This document shows, in pieces, positions 16,697 to 24,758 of a stretch of DNA of 43,836 nt. The notes under the pieces were generated by a model. That model had not been told where the DNA came from. It saw only the letters and a program-made list of their open reading frames with translations, and did not search any database. Made by a program: the position numbers and the translations under genes. This DNA is from Xanthobacter autotrophicus (GTDB lineage Bacteria > Pseudomonadota > Alphaproteobacteria > Rhizobiales > Xanthobacteraceae), in the NCBI RefSeq assembly GCF_030015065.1, contig NZ_JAIVFN010000025.1, forward strand, positions 1 to 43,836. The letters run 5' to 3'. Each line of letters opens with the position of its first letter. Position 1 is the first letter of the stretch.

Positions 16697-18676
16697 TCAG
16701 CTGCGCGCCCGCACGTAGCGGCCGGGCGCGTCCTCGATGGGGGTGAGCCGGCCGCCGCCGATGGCGCGGGCGGGCACCTCCTCGGGATGCTGATAGCTGA
16801 ACCACGAGATCCAGTCCGGCCACCAGGAACCGACGTTTTCCCGCGCCCCCTGAAGCCACAGGTCGAAGCTCGGGCCGGTCGGCCCGTCGGCCCAGTACTG
16901 ATACTTCTTCTTCGCCGGCGGGTTGACCACGCCGGCGATGTGCCCGGACCCCGCGAGCACATAGCGCACCGGGCCGGACAGGAGATTGGCGCCGATATAG
17001 ACCGAGTTGGGCGGCGCGATATGGTCTTCCTTGGTGGCGAGCGAATAGACCGGCACCGAGATCTTGTGCACGTCGATGCGCACCCCGGCCAGCTCCGCGA
17101 GACCGCGGGCGATGTTGTTGGTGAGGTAGCAGTTGCGCAGGTAATAAGAGTGGTTCGCCGCCGGCATGCGGGTGGAATCGGCGTTCCAGAACAACAGGTC
17201 GAACGGGAACGGCGCTTTCCCCTTCATGTAGTTGTTCACCACATAGGGCCAGATCAGGTCGTTCGAGCGCAGCAGGTTGAAGGCGGATGCCATCTTGCTG
17301 CCCTCGAGATACCCCATGTCCTTCATCTTGCGCTCGATGGAAGCCAGCTGGTCCTCGTCCACGAACACCTTGAGATCGCCCGCATGGGTGAAGTCGATCT
17401 GGGTGGTGAGGAAGGTGGCGGAGGCGATGCGGTCATCGCCCGTGGCGGCCATGTAGGCGAGCGTGGTGGCAAGCAGGGTGCCGCCCACGCAATAGCCCAT
17501 GGCATGGGCCTGCCGCTCGCCCGAGGCGATGGCCACCTGGTCGAGGGCGGTCATGATGCCGTCGCGCATGTAATCGTCGAAGCCCTTGGTGGCCAGCCGG
17601 GCATCCGGATTGACCCAGGAGATGACGAATACGCTCACGCCCTGGTCTACCAGCCACTTGATGAAGGACTTCTCGGCGGTCAGGTCGAGGATATAAAATT
17701 TGTTGATCCAGGGCGGCACGATCAGGAGCGGCGTCTTCTTCACGCTCTCGGTCGTTGCCTCGTACTGGATGAGCTGCATCAGCTCGTTCTCGAAGATCAC
17801 CTTGCCGGGGGTGGTGGCAAGGTTGCGGCCCACCTCGAAGGCGCTCATGTCCGTCTGGCGGATCTTGAGCGTGCCCTTGCCCTCGATGAGGTCCTCGGTG
17901 AGGTTCCGCATGCCCTTCACGAGATTCTCGCCGGACGAGCTCAGGGTCTCGCGGATCAGCTCGGGATTGGTCATCACGAAGTTGGAGGGCGAGATGGCGT
18001 TCGAGATCTGGCGCACCAGGAACTCGGCCTTGTGCTTGGTGTGGGGATCGAGGCCCTCGGCCTCGCCCACCATCTCCTCCGCCCATTGGGTGGTCACGAG
18101 ATAGACCTGCTTGAGCGCGTCGAAGATGGGGCTCTCGCTCCAGCCCTGGTCCTTGAAGCGGGCGTCCTTGGCGTCGGGGCTGGTGACAGGGGCCACCTCC
18201 TCTCCCGCGAGGCGTTTCATGGTGTTGGCCCATACGGAAAGGTAACCGGCCATCAGGCGCGACTGCGCCTCCACCGTGCGCTGGGGATCGGCCATCCAGT
18301 ATTCGGCCACATGGCTCACGGTCTTGAGCGCGTCGGCGATGTCCTCGGCCATGTCGTCGGTCTTGCCCGGGTCGCGCGGCGTGAGGTAGGCCGCCATGGC
18401 CTTGCCGCCCTCCTCCACCATCTGGGCGAGGTTGCGGGCGAGGGCCTCCACATCCATGCCGCTGCGCGCGCCCTCGCCGGCCGGGCCGGCGGCCGCGGGA
18501 GCCATGGATCCGGTAATCGAAGCCATGGCGGGCTTTTCCTTCGGGGCCGACGCCCTGGCAGGCGCCGCGTCCGGCACCTGCGGCACAACGGTCAGGTGCG
18601 GTGCAGGCATGTCCACGGGCGGAGCCACGCCTGGGCTGTTCCCTGCCATATTCGACGTTTCCTCTGCACGGGACAT
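16697..18676 (-). CDS. phaC: Class I poly(3-hydroxyalkanoate) synthase
   Basis: 659 residues. It polymerises (R)-3-hydroxyacyl-CoA (mainly hydroxybutyryl-CoA) onto the growing PHA chain at the granule surface. The catalytic triad is visible: Cys396 in the lipase-like box GYCVGG, Asp551 in KEDHIAP and His579 in [12 protein letters not shown]. Length and one-subunit layout fit class I. The N-terminal 70 or so residues are Ala/Pro-rich and variable, as expected. The ATG at 18676 has AAAGGGA upstream; Met10 is an alternative. It is divergent from a small lipoprotein gene, and phaA, phaB and phasin genes are not in the window. A 15-base palindrome (18751-18765) lies in the presumed promoter region. 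Confidence 0.97.
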   Translation of the reverse strand: MSRAEETSNMAGNSPGVAPPVDMPAPHLTVVPQVPDAAPARASAPKEKPAMASITGSMAPAAAGPAGEGARSGMDVEALARNLAQMVEEGGKAMAAYLTPRDPGKTDDMAEDIADALKTVSHVAEYWMADPQRTVEAQSRLMAGYLSVWANTMKRLAGEEVAPVTSPDAKDARFKDQGWSESPIFDALKQVYLVTTQWAEEMVGEAEGLDPHTKHKAEFLVRQISNAISPSNFVMTNPELIRETLSSSGENLVKGMRNLTEDLIEGKGTLKIRQTDMSAFEVGRNLATTPGKVIFENELMQLIQYEATTESVKKTPLLIVPPWINKFYILDLTAEKSFIKWLVDQGVSVFVISWVNPDARLATKGFDDYMRDGIMTALDQVAIASGERQAHAMGYCVGGTLLATTLAYMAATGDDRIASATFLTTQIDFTHAGDLKVFVDEDQLASIERKMKDMGYLEGSKMASAFNLLRSNDLIWPYVVNNYMKGKAPFPFDLLFWNADSTRMPAANHSYYLRNCYLTNNIARGLAELAGVRIDVHKISVPVYSLATKEDHIAPPNSVYIGANLLSGPVRYVLAGSGHIAGVVNPPAKKKYQYWADGPTGPSFDLWLQGARENVGSWWPDWISWFSYQHPEEVPARAIGGGRLTPIEDAPGRYVRARS

Positions 18677-18750
18677 GGGTCATTCCCTTTTGGCGGGCCG
18701 TTACGTCAGGCTCGGTCCATCTTTATCGCGACGCGCCTGTCCTTCATACT

Positions 18751-18765
18751 CTGTCAAAGTGACAG
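18751..18765. promoter_or_regulatory. Short palindrome in the phaC/lipoprotein divergent region
   Basis: CTGTCAaagTGACAG is a perfect 6-bp inverted repeat with a 3-base centre, about 75 bases upstream of phaC and 125 upstream of the lipoprotein start. It could be an operator for either gene; no regulator is identifiable from the window. Confidence 0.3.
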
Positions 18766-18889
18766 GATCGAGCTTCTGGCGAACGCCGCCGGTCCGCAAC
18801 CACAGGATCATGCCGGGAGCGTTTATGCAAAGTTTGCCAACGCGAAACCTCCCGATGCCAAGTGTGCACCGCAGCGCTATAAGAGGCTC

Positions 18890-19207
18890 ATGACCCTGGT
18901 TGCGACCCCACCGGCCGGCCCCGGCCCGAAACCCCTCCACCGCCGCATCACGCCGCCCCGTGCCGGAGGCCGCGGCCTGCTGCGCGCCGCGTCCGCCGGC
19001 CTGCTGCTGTGCGCGCTCGCCGCCTGCGCCAGCGAGGAGGGCCTGCCGGGCCTTACGCCGCCACACACCAACGTGGCCCCGGTTGCCGACAATACCTTCC
19101 CGACCATCGGCACGGCCGCGGCGTCGAAGCGCCCGCCGCTCACGCCCGAAGCCCAGCAGAAGCTTCAGCGCGACCTCGAGCGGCTTGCAAAGGATCAGGG
19201 CAAGTAG
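18890..19207 (+). CDS. Small predicted lipoprotein
   Basis: 105 residues. After a basic N-terminal stretch, a hydrophobic segment (about 33-45) leads to the lipobox LAAC with Cys46, so SPase II processing would leave a mature protein of about 60 residues, mostly low-complexity (Pro, Thr, Ala) and ending in a charged helix (ALTPEAQQKLQRDLERLAKDQGK-like). The ATG at 18890 makes an unusually long signal n-region of about 30 residues; no closer start is evident. Function is unknown; small lipoproteins like this are common upstream of aminotransferase genes, but I cannot name the family. Confidence 0.65.
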   Translation: MTLVATPPAGPGPKPLHRRITPPRAGGRGLLRAASAGLLLCALAACASEEGLPGLTPPHTNVAPVADNTFPTIGTAAASKRPPLTPEAQQKLQRDLERLAKDQGK

Positions 19208-19364
19208 CAGCCCGCCCCCATCCGAATGGCATGTTGCGGTGCAGAGGACGGGGTTCTGCCCCACTCCCATCGCAATCATGGCTTTTCCATTCACACAACA
19301 ATGCTACAAAGCCCGACTGCCGCGCCGGGAGAATGAGCAACAGCGCGGCCTCTGGAGCCCTGAG

Positions 19365-20585
19365 ATGACGACCGATTTCCACCGCATTCGCCGGCTGCCG
19401 CCCTACGTGTTCGAGCAAGTGAACCGCGTGAAGGCCGCCGCCCGCAATGCCGGCGTGGACATCATCGACCTCGGCATGGGCAACCCGGACCTCGACGCGC
19501 CCGAACATGTGATCGAGAAGCTCAAGGAAACCATCGGCAAGCCGCGCACCGACCGCTATTCCGCGTCCAAGGGCATTCCCGGCCTGCGCCGCGCCCAGGC
19601 AAACTATTACGAGCGGCGATTCGGCGTGAAGCTGGATCCCGAGCGCCACGTGGTGGCCACCCTCGGCTCGAAGGAGGGCTTCGCCAACATGGCGCAGGCC
19701 ATCACCGCCCCGGGCGACGTGATCCTGACCCCGAACCCGTCCTATCCTATCCACGCCTTCGGCTTCCTCATGGCGGGGGGCGTGATCCGCTCGGTGCCGG
19801 TGGAGCCGGGGCCGGAATTCTTCCACGCCATGGAACGGGCGGTGCAGCACTCCATCCCCAAGCCCATCGCGGTGGTGCTGTGCTACCCGTCCAATCCCAC
19901 GGCCTGCGTGGCGGATCTGGAATTCTACAAGGACGTGGTGGCCTTCGCGAAGAAGAACGACCTCATCGTCCTCAGCGACCTCGCCTATGCCGAGCTCTAT
20001 TTCGACGACAACCCGCCGCCCTCGGTGCTTCAGGTGCCGGGCGCCATGGATGTGACGGTGGAGTTCACCTCCATGTCCAAGACCTATTCCATGGCCGGAT
20101 GGCGCATGGGCTTCGCGGTGGGCAACGAGCGCCTCATCGCCGCCTTGTCGCGGGTGAAGTCGTATCTCGATTACGGCGCCTACACCCCGATCCAGGTGGC
20201 GGCGACGGCGGCGCTCAACGGGCCGCAGGAGTGCATCGCCGAGATGCGCGAGACCTACAAGAAGCGCCGCGACGCGCTGGTGGAGAGCTTCGGCCGCGCC
20301 GGCTTCCCCGTGCCCTCGCCGCGCGCCTCCATGTTCGCCTGGGCGCCGATTCCGGAGCCGTTCCGGGCCATGGGCTCGGTGGAATTCGCCAAGCTCCTCA
20401 TCGAGAAGGCGGAGGTGGCGGTGGCGCCGGGCGTTGGCTTCGGCGAGCACGGGGACGATTATGTCCGCATCGCCGTGGTGGAGAACGAGCAGCGCATCCG
20501 CCAGGCGGCGCGCAACATCCGTCGCTTCTTCGAGCAGGCGGGCACGACGCTCCATAATGTGGTGCCCCTCAGCGCCGCGCGCTAA
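19365..20585 (+). CDS. alaC: Class I PLP aminotransferase (AlaC-like)
   Basis: 406 residues, strikingly like E. coli AlaC (glutamate-pyruvate aminotransferase) along its whole length: FHRIRRLPPYVFEQVNRVK, IIDLGMGNPD, GIPGLRRAQANYY, ILTPNPSYPIHAFG, YPSNPTA, and the PLP-lysine motif SMSKTYSMAGWRMGF. Members of this group are often annotated as LL-diaminopimelate aminotransferase; the AlaC resemblance favours alanine formation from pyruvate. The ATG at 19365 matches the family N-terminus. It precedes hom and glpX on the same strand (42-base gap to hom), an order I recall from Rhizobiales, so an operon is likely. Confidence 0.93.
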   Translation: MTTDFHRIRRLPPYVFEQVNRVKAAARNAGVDIIDLGMGNPDLDAPEHVIEKLKETIGKPRTDRYSASKGIPGLRRAQANYYERRFGVKLDPERHVVATLGSKEGFANMAQAITAPGDVILTPNPSYPIHAFGFLMAGGVIRSVPVEPGPEFFHAMERAVQHSIPKPIAVVLCYPSNPTACVADLEFYKDVVAFAKKNDLIVLSDLAYAELYFDDNPPPSVLQVPGAMDVTVEFTSMSKTYSMAGWRMGFAVGNERLIAALSRVKSYLDYGAYTPIQVAATAALNGPQECIAEMRETYKKRRDALVESFGRAGFPVPSPRASMFAWAPIPEPFRAMGSVEFAKLLIEKAEVAVAPGVGFGEHGDDYVRIAVVENEQRIRQAARNIRRFFEQAGTTLHNVVPLSAAR

Positions 20586-20627
20586 AAGCGCGACGCTTTT
20601 CATCAGGCGAAGAACCGGTCCGATCCC

Positions 20628-21914
20628 ATGAGCGAACTGAAAGTGGGCCTTGCCGGCCTCGGCACCGTCGGGGCGGCGGTGTTCCGCATGCTCGAACGCC
20701 GCAAGGCCGAGCTTGAGGCCCGCACCGGCCGTACCCTCAGGGTGACGGCGGTGGCGGCCCGCGACCGCAGCCGCGACCGCGGCCTCGACCTCAGCGGCGT
20801 CGCCTGGTTCGAGGACCCGGTGGCGCTGGCCCACGACGGCGACATCGACGTCTTCGTGGAGCTGATGGGCGGCGACGGCGACCCGGCCAGGGCGGCGGTG
20901 GCCGCAGCGCTCGACCGGGGCATTCCCGTGGTCACCGCCAACAAGGCCCTGCTCGCCAAATGCGGCGCGGATCTCGCCCGCCGTGCGGAAGCCTCCGGCG
21001 CCGGCCTCCATTTCGAGGCGGCGGTGGCCGGCGGCATCCCCATCGTGAAGACCCTGCGCGAGGCGCTGGCCGGCAACACCATCGAGCGCGTGTCGGGCAT
21101 CCTCAACGGCACCTGCAACTACATCCTCACCCGCATGGCGGAGGAGAAGCTGTCGTTCCATGTCTGCCTCACGGAGGCGCAGCGGCTCGGCTATGCGGAG
21201 GCGGACCCCACCTTCGACATCGACGGCTTCGACACCGCCCACAAGCTCGCCATCCTCACCTCGCTGGCCTTCGGCACGCAGGTGGATGCGGACTCCATCT
21301 ATGTGGAGGGCATCCGCCAGCTCACCCTCGCCGACCTCGAGGCGGCGGACGACCTCGGCTACCGGGTGAAGCTCCTGGGCGTCGCCGTGCGCACTGAAAC
21401 CGGCATCGAGCAGCGGGTGCATCCCACCATGGTGCCCAAGCACTGGCCCATCGCCCAGGTATCCGGCGTCACCAATGCGGTGGCGGTGGATGGCGACGCG
21501 GTGGCGCTGACTTTGGTCGGCCCCGGCGCCGGCGGCGCGGCGACCGCCTCGGCGGTGGTGGGCGACCTGTTCGACGTGGCCCGCGGCGCCACCGGCTTCG
21601 CCTTCGGCCTGCCCGTGGCCGGGCTGACCAGGGCCGAGCGCGCGCCCATGCAGCGCCACGAGGGCGGCTACTACATCCGCCTCGCGGTGGTGAACAAGCC
21701 GGGCACCGCCGCCACCATCGCCCGGCGCATGGCGGACGAGCAGATCTCGCTCGAATCCATCATGCAGCGCCGGCCCGACGGGGCGGAGACCGCCCGCGTC
21801 ATCCTCATCACCTATGCGACGACGGAGGAAGCCGTGCGCCGCGCCATTGCCGCCATCGAGGCCGACGGGGTCATCTCCGCCCTGCCCCAGGTGATCCGCA
21901 TCGAGAAGGATTGA
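20628..21914 (+). CDS. hom: Homoserine dehydrogenase
   Basis: 428 residues. It reduces aspartate semialdehyde to homoserine with NAD(P)H in threonine/methionine synthesis. The N-terminal GLAGLGTVGAAVFRML is the Rossmann nucleotide loop; VTANKALLA and the catalytic region GILNGTCNYILT...ADPTFDIDGFDTAHKLAIL are complete. A C-terminal ACT domain (YYIRLAVVNKPGTAATIARRMADEQISLES) suggests feedback control, usually by threonine. It starts 42 bases after alaC and its stop almost touches glpX. No aspartokinase is fused to it. Confidence 0.97.
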   Translation: MSELKVGLAGLGTVGAAVFRMLERRKAELEARTGRTLRVTAVAARDRSRDRGLDLSGVAWFEDPVALAHDGDIDVFVELMGGDGDPARAAVAAALDRGIPVVTANKALLAKCGADLARRAEASGAGLHFEAAVAGGIPIVKTLREALAGNTIERVSGILNGTCNYILTRMAEEKLSFHVCLTEAQRLGYAEADPTFDIDGFDTAHKLAILTSLAFGTQVDADSIYVEGIRQLTLADLEAADDLGYRVKLLGVAVRTETGIEQRVHPTMVPKHWPIAQVSGVTNAVAVDGDAVALTLVGPGAGGAATASAVVGDLFDVARGATGFAFGLPVAGLTRAERAPMQRHEGGYYIRLAVVNKPGTAATIARRMADEQISLESIMQRRPDGAETARVILITYATTEEAVRRAIAAIEADGVISALPQVIRIEKD

Positions 21915-21919
21915 CGGCC

Positions 21920-22909
21920 ATGCGCGTTGCCCGGATGCCCCAGGTGCTCGACCGCCGCCTCGCCCTGGACATGGCGCAGGTCACCGAACGCTGCGCGGTG
22001 GCCGCCGCCCGGCTGCGGGGCCGGGGCGACGAGCAGGCCGCCGACCTCGCCGCCATGGCCGCTTGCCATCGGGAGCTGAAGCTGATCCCGGTCTCCGGGA
22101 CGGTGGTCATCGGCGAGGGCATCGAGGGCGAGTGCGACCGGCTGTTCGTGGGCGAGCGGATGGGCACCGGCGGTGCCGAGGTCGACCTCGCCGTGGACGC
22201 GCTGGAAGGCTCGACGCTCTGCGCCAAGAACATGGAAGGCTCGCTCTGCGTGCTGGTCATCGCCGAGCGCGGCTCCCTCCTGAAGGTGCCGGACGCCTAT
22301 ATGGAGAAGCTCGCCATCGGCCCCGGCTATCCGGACGGCATCGTGTCGCTCGCCCAGAGCCCGCAGGACAACATCCAGGCGCTGGCCGAGGCGAAGGGCG
22401 TGCCACCGTCCGAGATCACCGCCCTCATCCTCGACCGCCCGCGCCATGCCCCGCTGGTGGAGGCCGTGCGCAAGACCGGCGCCGCCATCAAGCTCATCAC
22501 CGACGGGGACGTGGCGGGGGTCATCCACACCACCAACCCCCACGAGAGCGGCATCGACATCTATCTCGGCCTCGGCGGCGCGGCCGAGGGCATCCTGGCG
22601 GCGGCGGCCCTGCGCTGCATCGGCGGCCAGATGGAAGGCCGCCTCGTGCTCGACACCGAGAAGAAGCGCGCCCAGGCCAAGGCCCTCGGCATCCGCGACG
22701 GCGCCAAGATCTACAAGCTGGAAGAGATGGTGCGCGGCGACTGCCTGGTGGCCGCTACCGGCGTCACCGACGGGGCGCTGCTGAAAGGCGTGCGTTTCAA
22801 CCGCGAGGTGATCGAGACCGACACCATCGTGCTGCGTGCCGCCACCGGCACCGTGCGCCGCATCGCCACCGAGCACCGCGACTTCCGCAAGTTCCGCCTC
22901 GACGACTGA
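21920..22909 (+). CDS. glpX: Class II fructose-1,6-bisphosphatase (GlpX)
   Basis: 329 residues. The GlpX metal ligands known from E. coli are retained: Asp in AAD, Glu in VVIGEG, Asp and Glu in DALEGS, and Glu in GGAAEGIL; Tyr in DAYMEK is kept too. However the normally constant stretch after GEG (E-x-DEAPMLYIGE) is replaced by IEGECDRLFVGER, and DPLEGT is DALEGS, so the active-site rim is unusual. The ATG at 21920 is taken, 6 bases after the hom stop; an overlapping TTG at 21911 is the alternative. It may act on fructose or sedoheptulose bisphosphate in the Calvin cycle or gluconeogenesis, alongside class I fbp. A diverged specificity is possible. Confidence 0.9.
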   Translation: MRVARMPQVLDRRLALDMAQVTERCAVAAARLRGRGDEQAADLAAMAACHRELKLIPVSGTVVIGEGIEGECDRLFVGERMGTGGAEVDLAVDALEGSTLCAKNMEGSLCVLVIAERGSLLKVPDAYMEKLAIGPGYPDGIVSLAQSPQDNIQALAEAKGVPPSEITALILDRPRHAPLVEAVRKTGAAIKLITDGDVAGVIHTTNPHESGIDIYLGLGGAAEGILAAAALRCIGGQMEGRLVLDTEKKRAQAKALGIRDGAKIYKLEEMVRGDCLVAATGVTDGALLKGVRFNREVIETDTIVLRAATGTVRRIATEHRDFRKFRLDD

Positions 22910-23458
22910 GGCCGGGTCGCCCTCGGCTCGCCCCCTCGAAACGCCAGGCCGGCACAGGGGGAAAGCGGACGGGTGCCGGAGACCGCCTGCGGCGGGCTCC
23001 CGATGCTGGACGCCAACTCGTCTACCGCACCCCTTAATACCACCGCCCCGGTCTTCGACCGGCGCCAAGCGGGTTCGCCCAAGCGCGGCGCGGCCTGGCC
23101 AATGGTCGATGAGGCAAGCTCGCCGGCCGACACCGCCCCTGCCCTCGGGCGTGAGCGGCGCCGGACGTGGGATGGCGGGTCGAGATTGGGGAACCCCCGC
23201 AAGAACAAAGCAAAAATCCCCCGCTGCGACCGATTCGGTCCTGCTGCGTTCGCTGTTGGTGCCGGCATCCGCAACGGGCGTGCCGAATTGGGACGGCGCA
23301 TTGCGCCCGCCATCGGGTTCGGCGCGCGTGTTTACTCCTCCCTGCCCTGCCGGAGAGGGGTTCGAGGCCTGGCGCAGCCGAGCGCCGGGCGGCGCATCGG
23401 CGCGGCGCAACACGGCGTAAAATAGTATATAATGTAAAAAGATAGCGGGACGCATGCC
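22910..23458. other. 549-base intergenic region without a convincing gene
   Basis: Open frames exist on both strands but all are arginine/alanine/proline-rich shadows with no recognised motif. On the minus strand two degenerate copies of an ELASS-coding stretch occur, hinting at a decayed dispersed repeat. The last 50 bases turn AT-rich and hold a TATAAT box before the next gene. Confidence 0.5.
23428..23433 (+). promoter_or_regulatory. Candidate -10 box for the MgtC/DUF4010 gene
   Basis: A perfect TATAAT in an AT-rich patch, 26 bases before the start codon; a convincing -35 hexamer is not seen at the expected distance, so the promoter is only tentative. Confidence 0.3.
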
Positions 23459-24709
23459 ATGAACGAGCTCATCTTTCGCCTCGCGGTCGCCCTCGCCATC
23501 GGGCTGGTGGTCGGGGTGGAGCGGGGGTGGCGTGAGCGCAGCGAACCCGCCGGCAGCCGGACCGCCGGTGTGCGCACTTATGCCCTGTGCGGCCTGCTCG
23601 GCGGTGTCAGTGCCGCTCTGTCCATGGCTATCGAGAGCCCGGCCGTCCTCGTCGCCGCGAGCCTGGGCTATGCCGCCGTCTTTGCCGGCTTCAAGTATCG
23701 CGAGATGGTGAAGGACAACGATTTCGGCATCACCGGCATCGTCGCCGCCTTGCTGGTGTTCGCGCTGGGCGCGCTGGCGGTGGCGGGCGACCCCGCCGCG
23801 GCGGGCGCCGCAGCCATCGCCGCGACGGGGTTGCTGGCGGCGCGGGAGCTGCTGCACGGCCTTCTCGCCAGGCTCACCTGGGTGGAGCTGCGCTCCGCCC
23901 TCATCCTGCTGGGCATGACAGTGATCGTCCTGCCCCTGCTGCCGGACCGCACCCTCGATCCCTTCGACAGCATCAACCTGCGGCAGATCTGGCTGTTCAT
24001 GGTGCTGACCGCCACCATATCATTTGCCGGCTATGTTGCAGTGAAGGTGGCCGGGCCGGAGAAGGGCATCCTCATCAGCGCGCTGGCCGGCGCGCTGGTC
24101 TCTTCCACCGCCGTTACCATCGCCTTCGCCCGCCGTGCCGCCGCCGGGGAGCCGGCGGCGCTGCTCGCCGGTGGAGCGGCGCTGGCGGCCATGGTCTCGC
24201 TTTTGCGCGTGCTCGTCATCTGTACCGTGGTGGCCCCGAGCCTGCTCGTCACCCTCGCCCCGCCGGCGCTGGCCGCGGCCCTGGCTTTCGCCATCACCGG
24301 CGGCCTGCTGGTCCGCAACGCCGGGGAAATGGCGGGCGAGGCGAGCCTCGGCAACCCATTCGAACTCGGCCCCCTCGCCGCCTTCGCCGGCATGTTCGGC
24401 TTCGTCTCGGCCGTGAGCGGCATCCTGCTGAAATATGTCGGGCCAGGTAGCCTCTATCTCGTCAGCGCGGTGGCCGGCATCGTGGATGTGGACGTGCCAT
24501 CCCTGAACGCCGCGCGCCTCGCGGGCAACGGCCTGTCGCTGGAAGGCGCCGCGCTCGCCATCCTGATCGCGCTCGGCATGAACGCCCTCGGCCGGGTGGG
24601 ATTTGCCGCGGCGGCGGGTCCCATGAGCTTCACGCTTCGCCTTGGCTCCGCCACCGCCGCTGCGGCAGGGGTGGCGCTCATCGTTCTGCTGTTCGCGCAG
24701 GGGGTGTGA
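23459..24709 (+). CDS. MgtC/SapB-DUF4010 family membrane protein
   Basis: 416 residues, nearly all hydrophobic, with about ten to twelve predicted membrane helices. The N-terminal part (LAIGLVVGVERGWRER...RTAGVRTYALCGLLGGVSAAL) is the MgtC/SapB domain; the rest is the DUF4010 domain, including KGILISALAGALVSSTAVTIAFARR. The family is associated with Mg homeostasis or survival in some bacteria, but the molecular activity of the MgtC-DUF4010 fusion is not established. The ATG at 23459 is preceded by an AT-rich promoter-like patch. recJ starts just after it on the same strand. Confidence 0.9.
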   Translation: MNELIFRLAVALAIGLVVGVERGWRERSEPAGSRTAGVRTYALCGLLGGVSAALSMAIESPAVLVAASLGYAAVFAGFKYREMVKDNDFGITGIVAALLVFALGALAVAGDPAAAGAAAIAATGLLAARELLHGLLARLTWVELRSALILLGMTVIVLPLLPDRTLDPFDSINLRQIWLFMVLTATISFAGYVAVKVAGPEKGILISALAGALVSSTAVTIAFARRAAAGEPAALLAGGAALAAMVSLLRVLVICTVVAPSLLVTLAPPALAAALAFAITGGLLVRNAGEMAGEASLGNPFELGPLAAFAGMFGFVSAVSGILLKYVGPGSLYLVSAVAGIVDVDVPSLNAARLAGNGLSLEGAALAILIALGMNALGRVGFAAAAGPMSFTLRLGSATAAAAGVALIVLLFAQGV

Positions 24710-24758
24710 TCGCCGGCCGCGGCTCGACGGGAGGGGCCGCTTCTGGCTTGATGCGGAC

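Noticed and set aside
16658-18889. Long + strand frame opposite phaC running into the lipoprotein
   Set aside because: The part over phaC is a shadow; only the segment from 18890 has a lipobox and normal composition.
19140-21659. 839-codon - strand frame across alaC and hom
   Set aside because: His/Arg/Gly/Ala-rich antisense shadow of two clear genes.
22973-23425. Possible small gene in the glpX-MgtC gap
   Set aside because: Low-complexity, overlapping frames on both strands, no start signal or motif.
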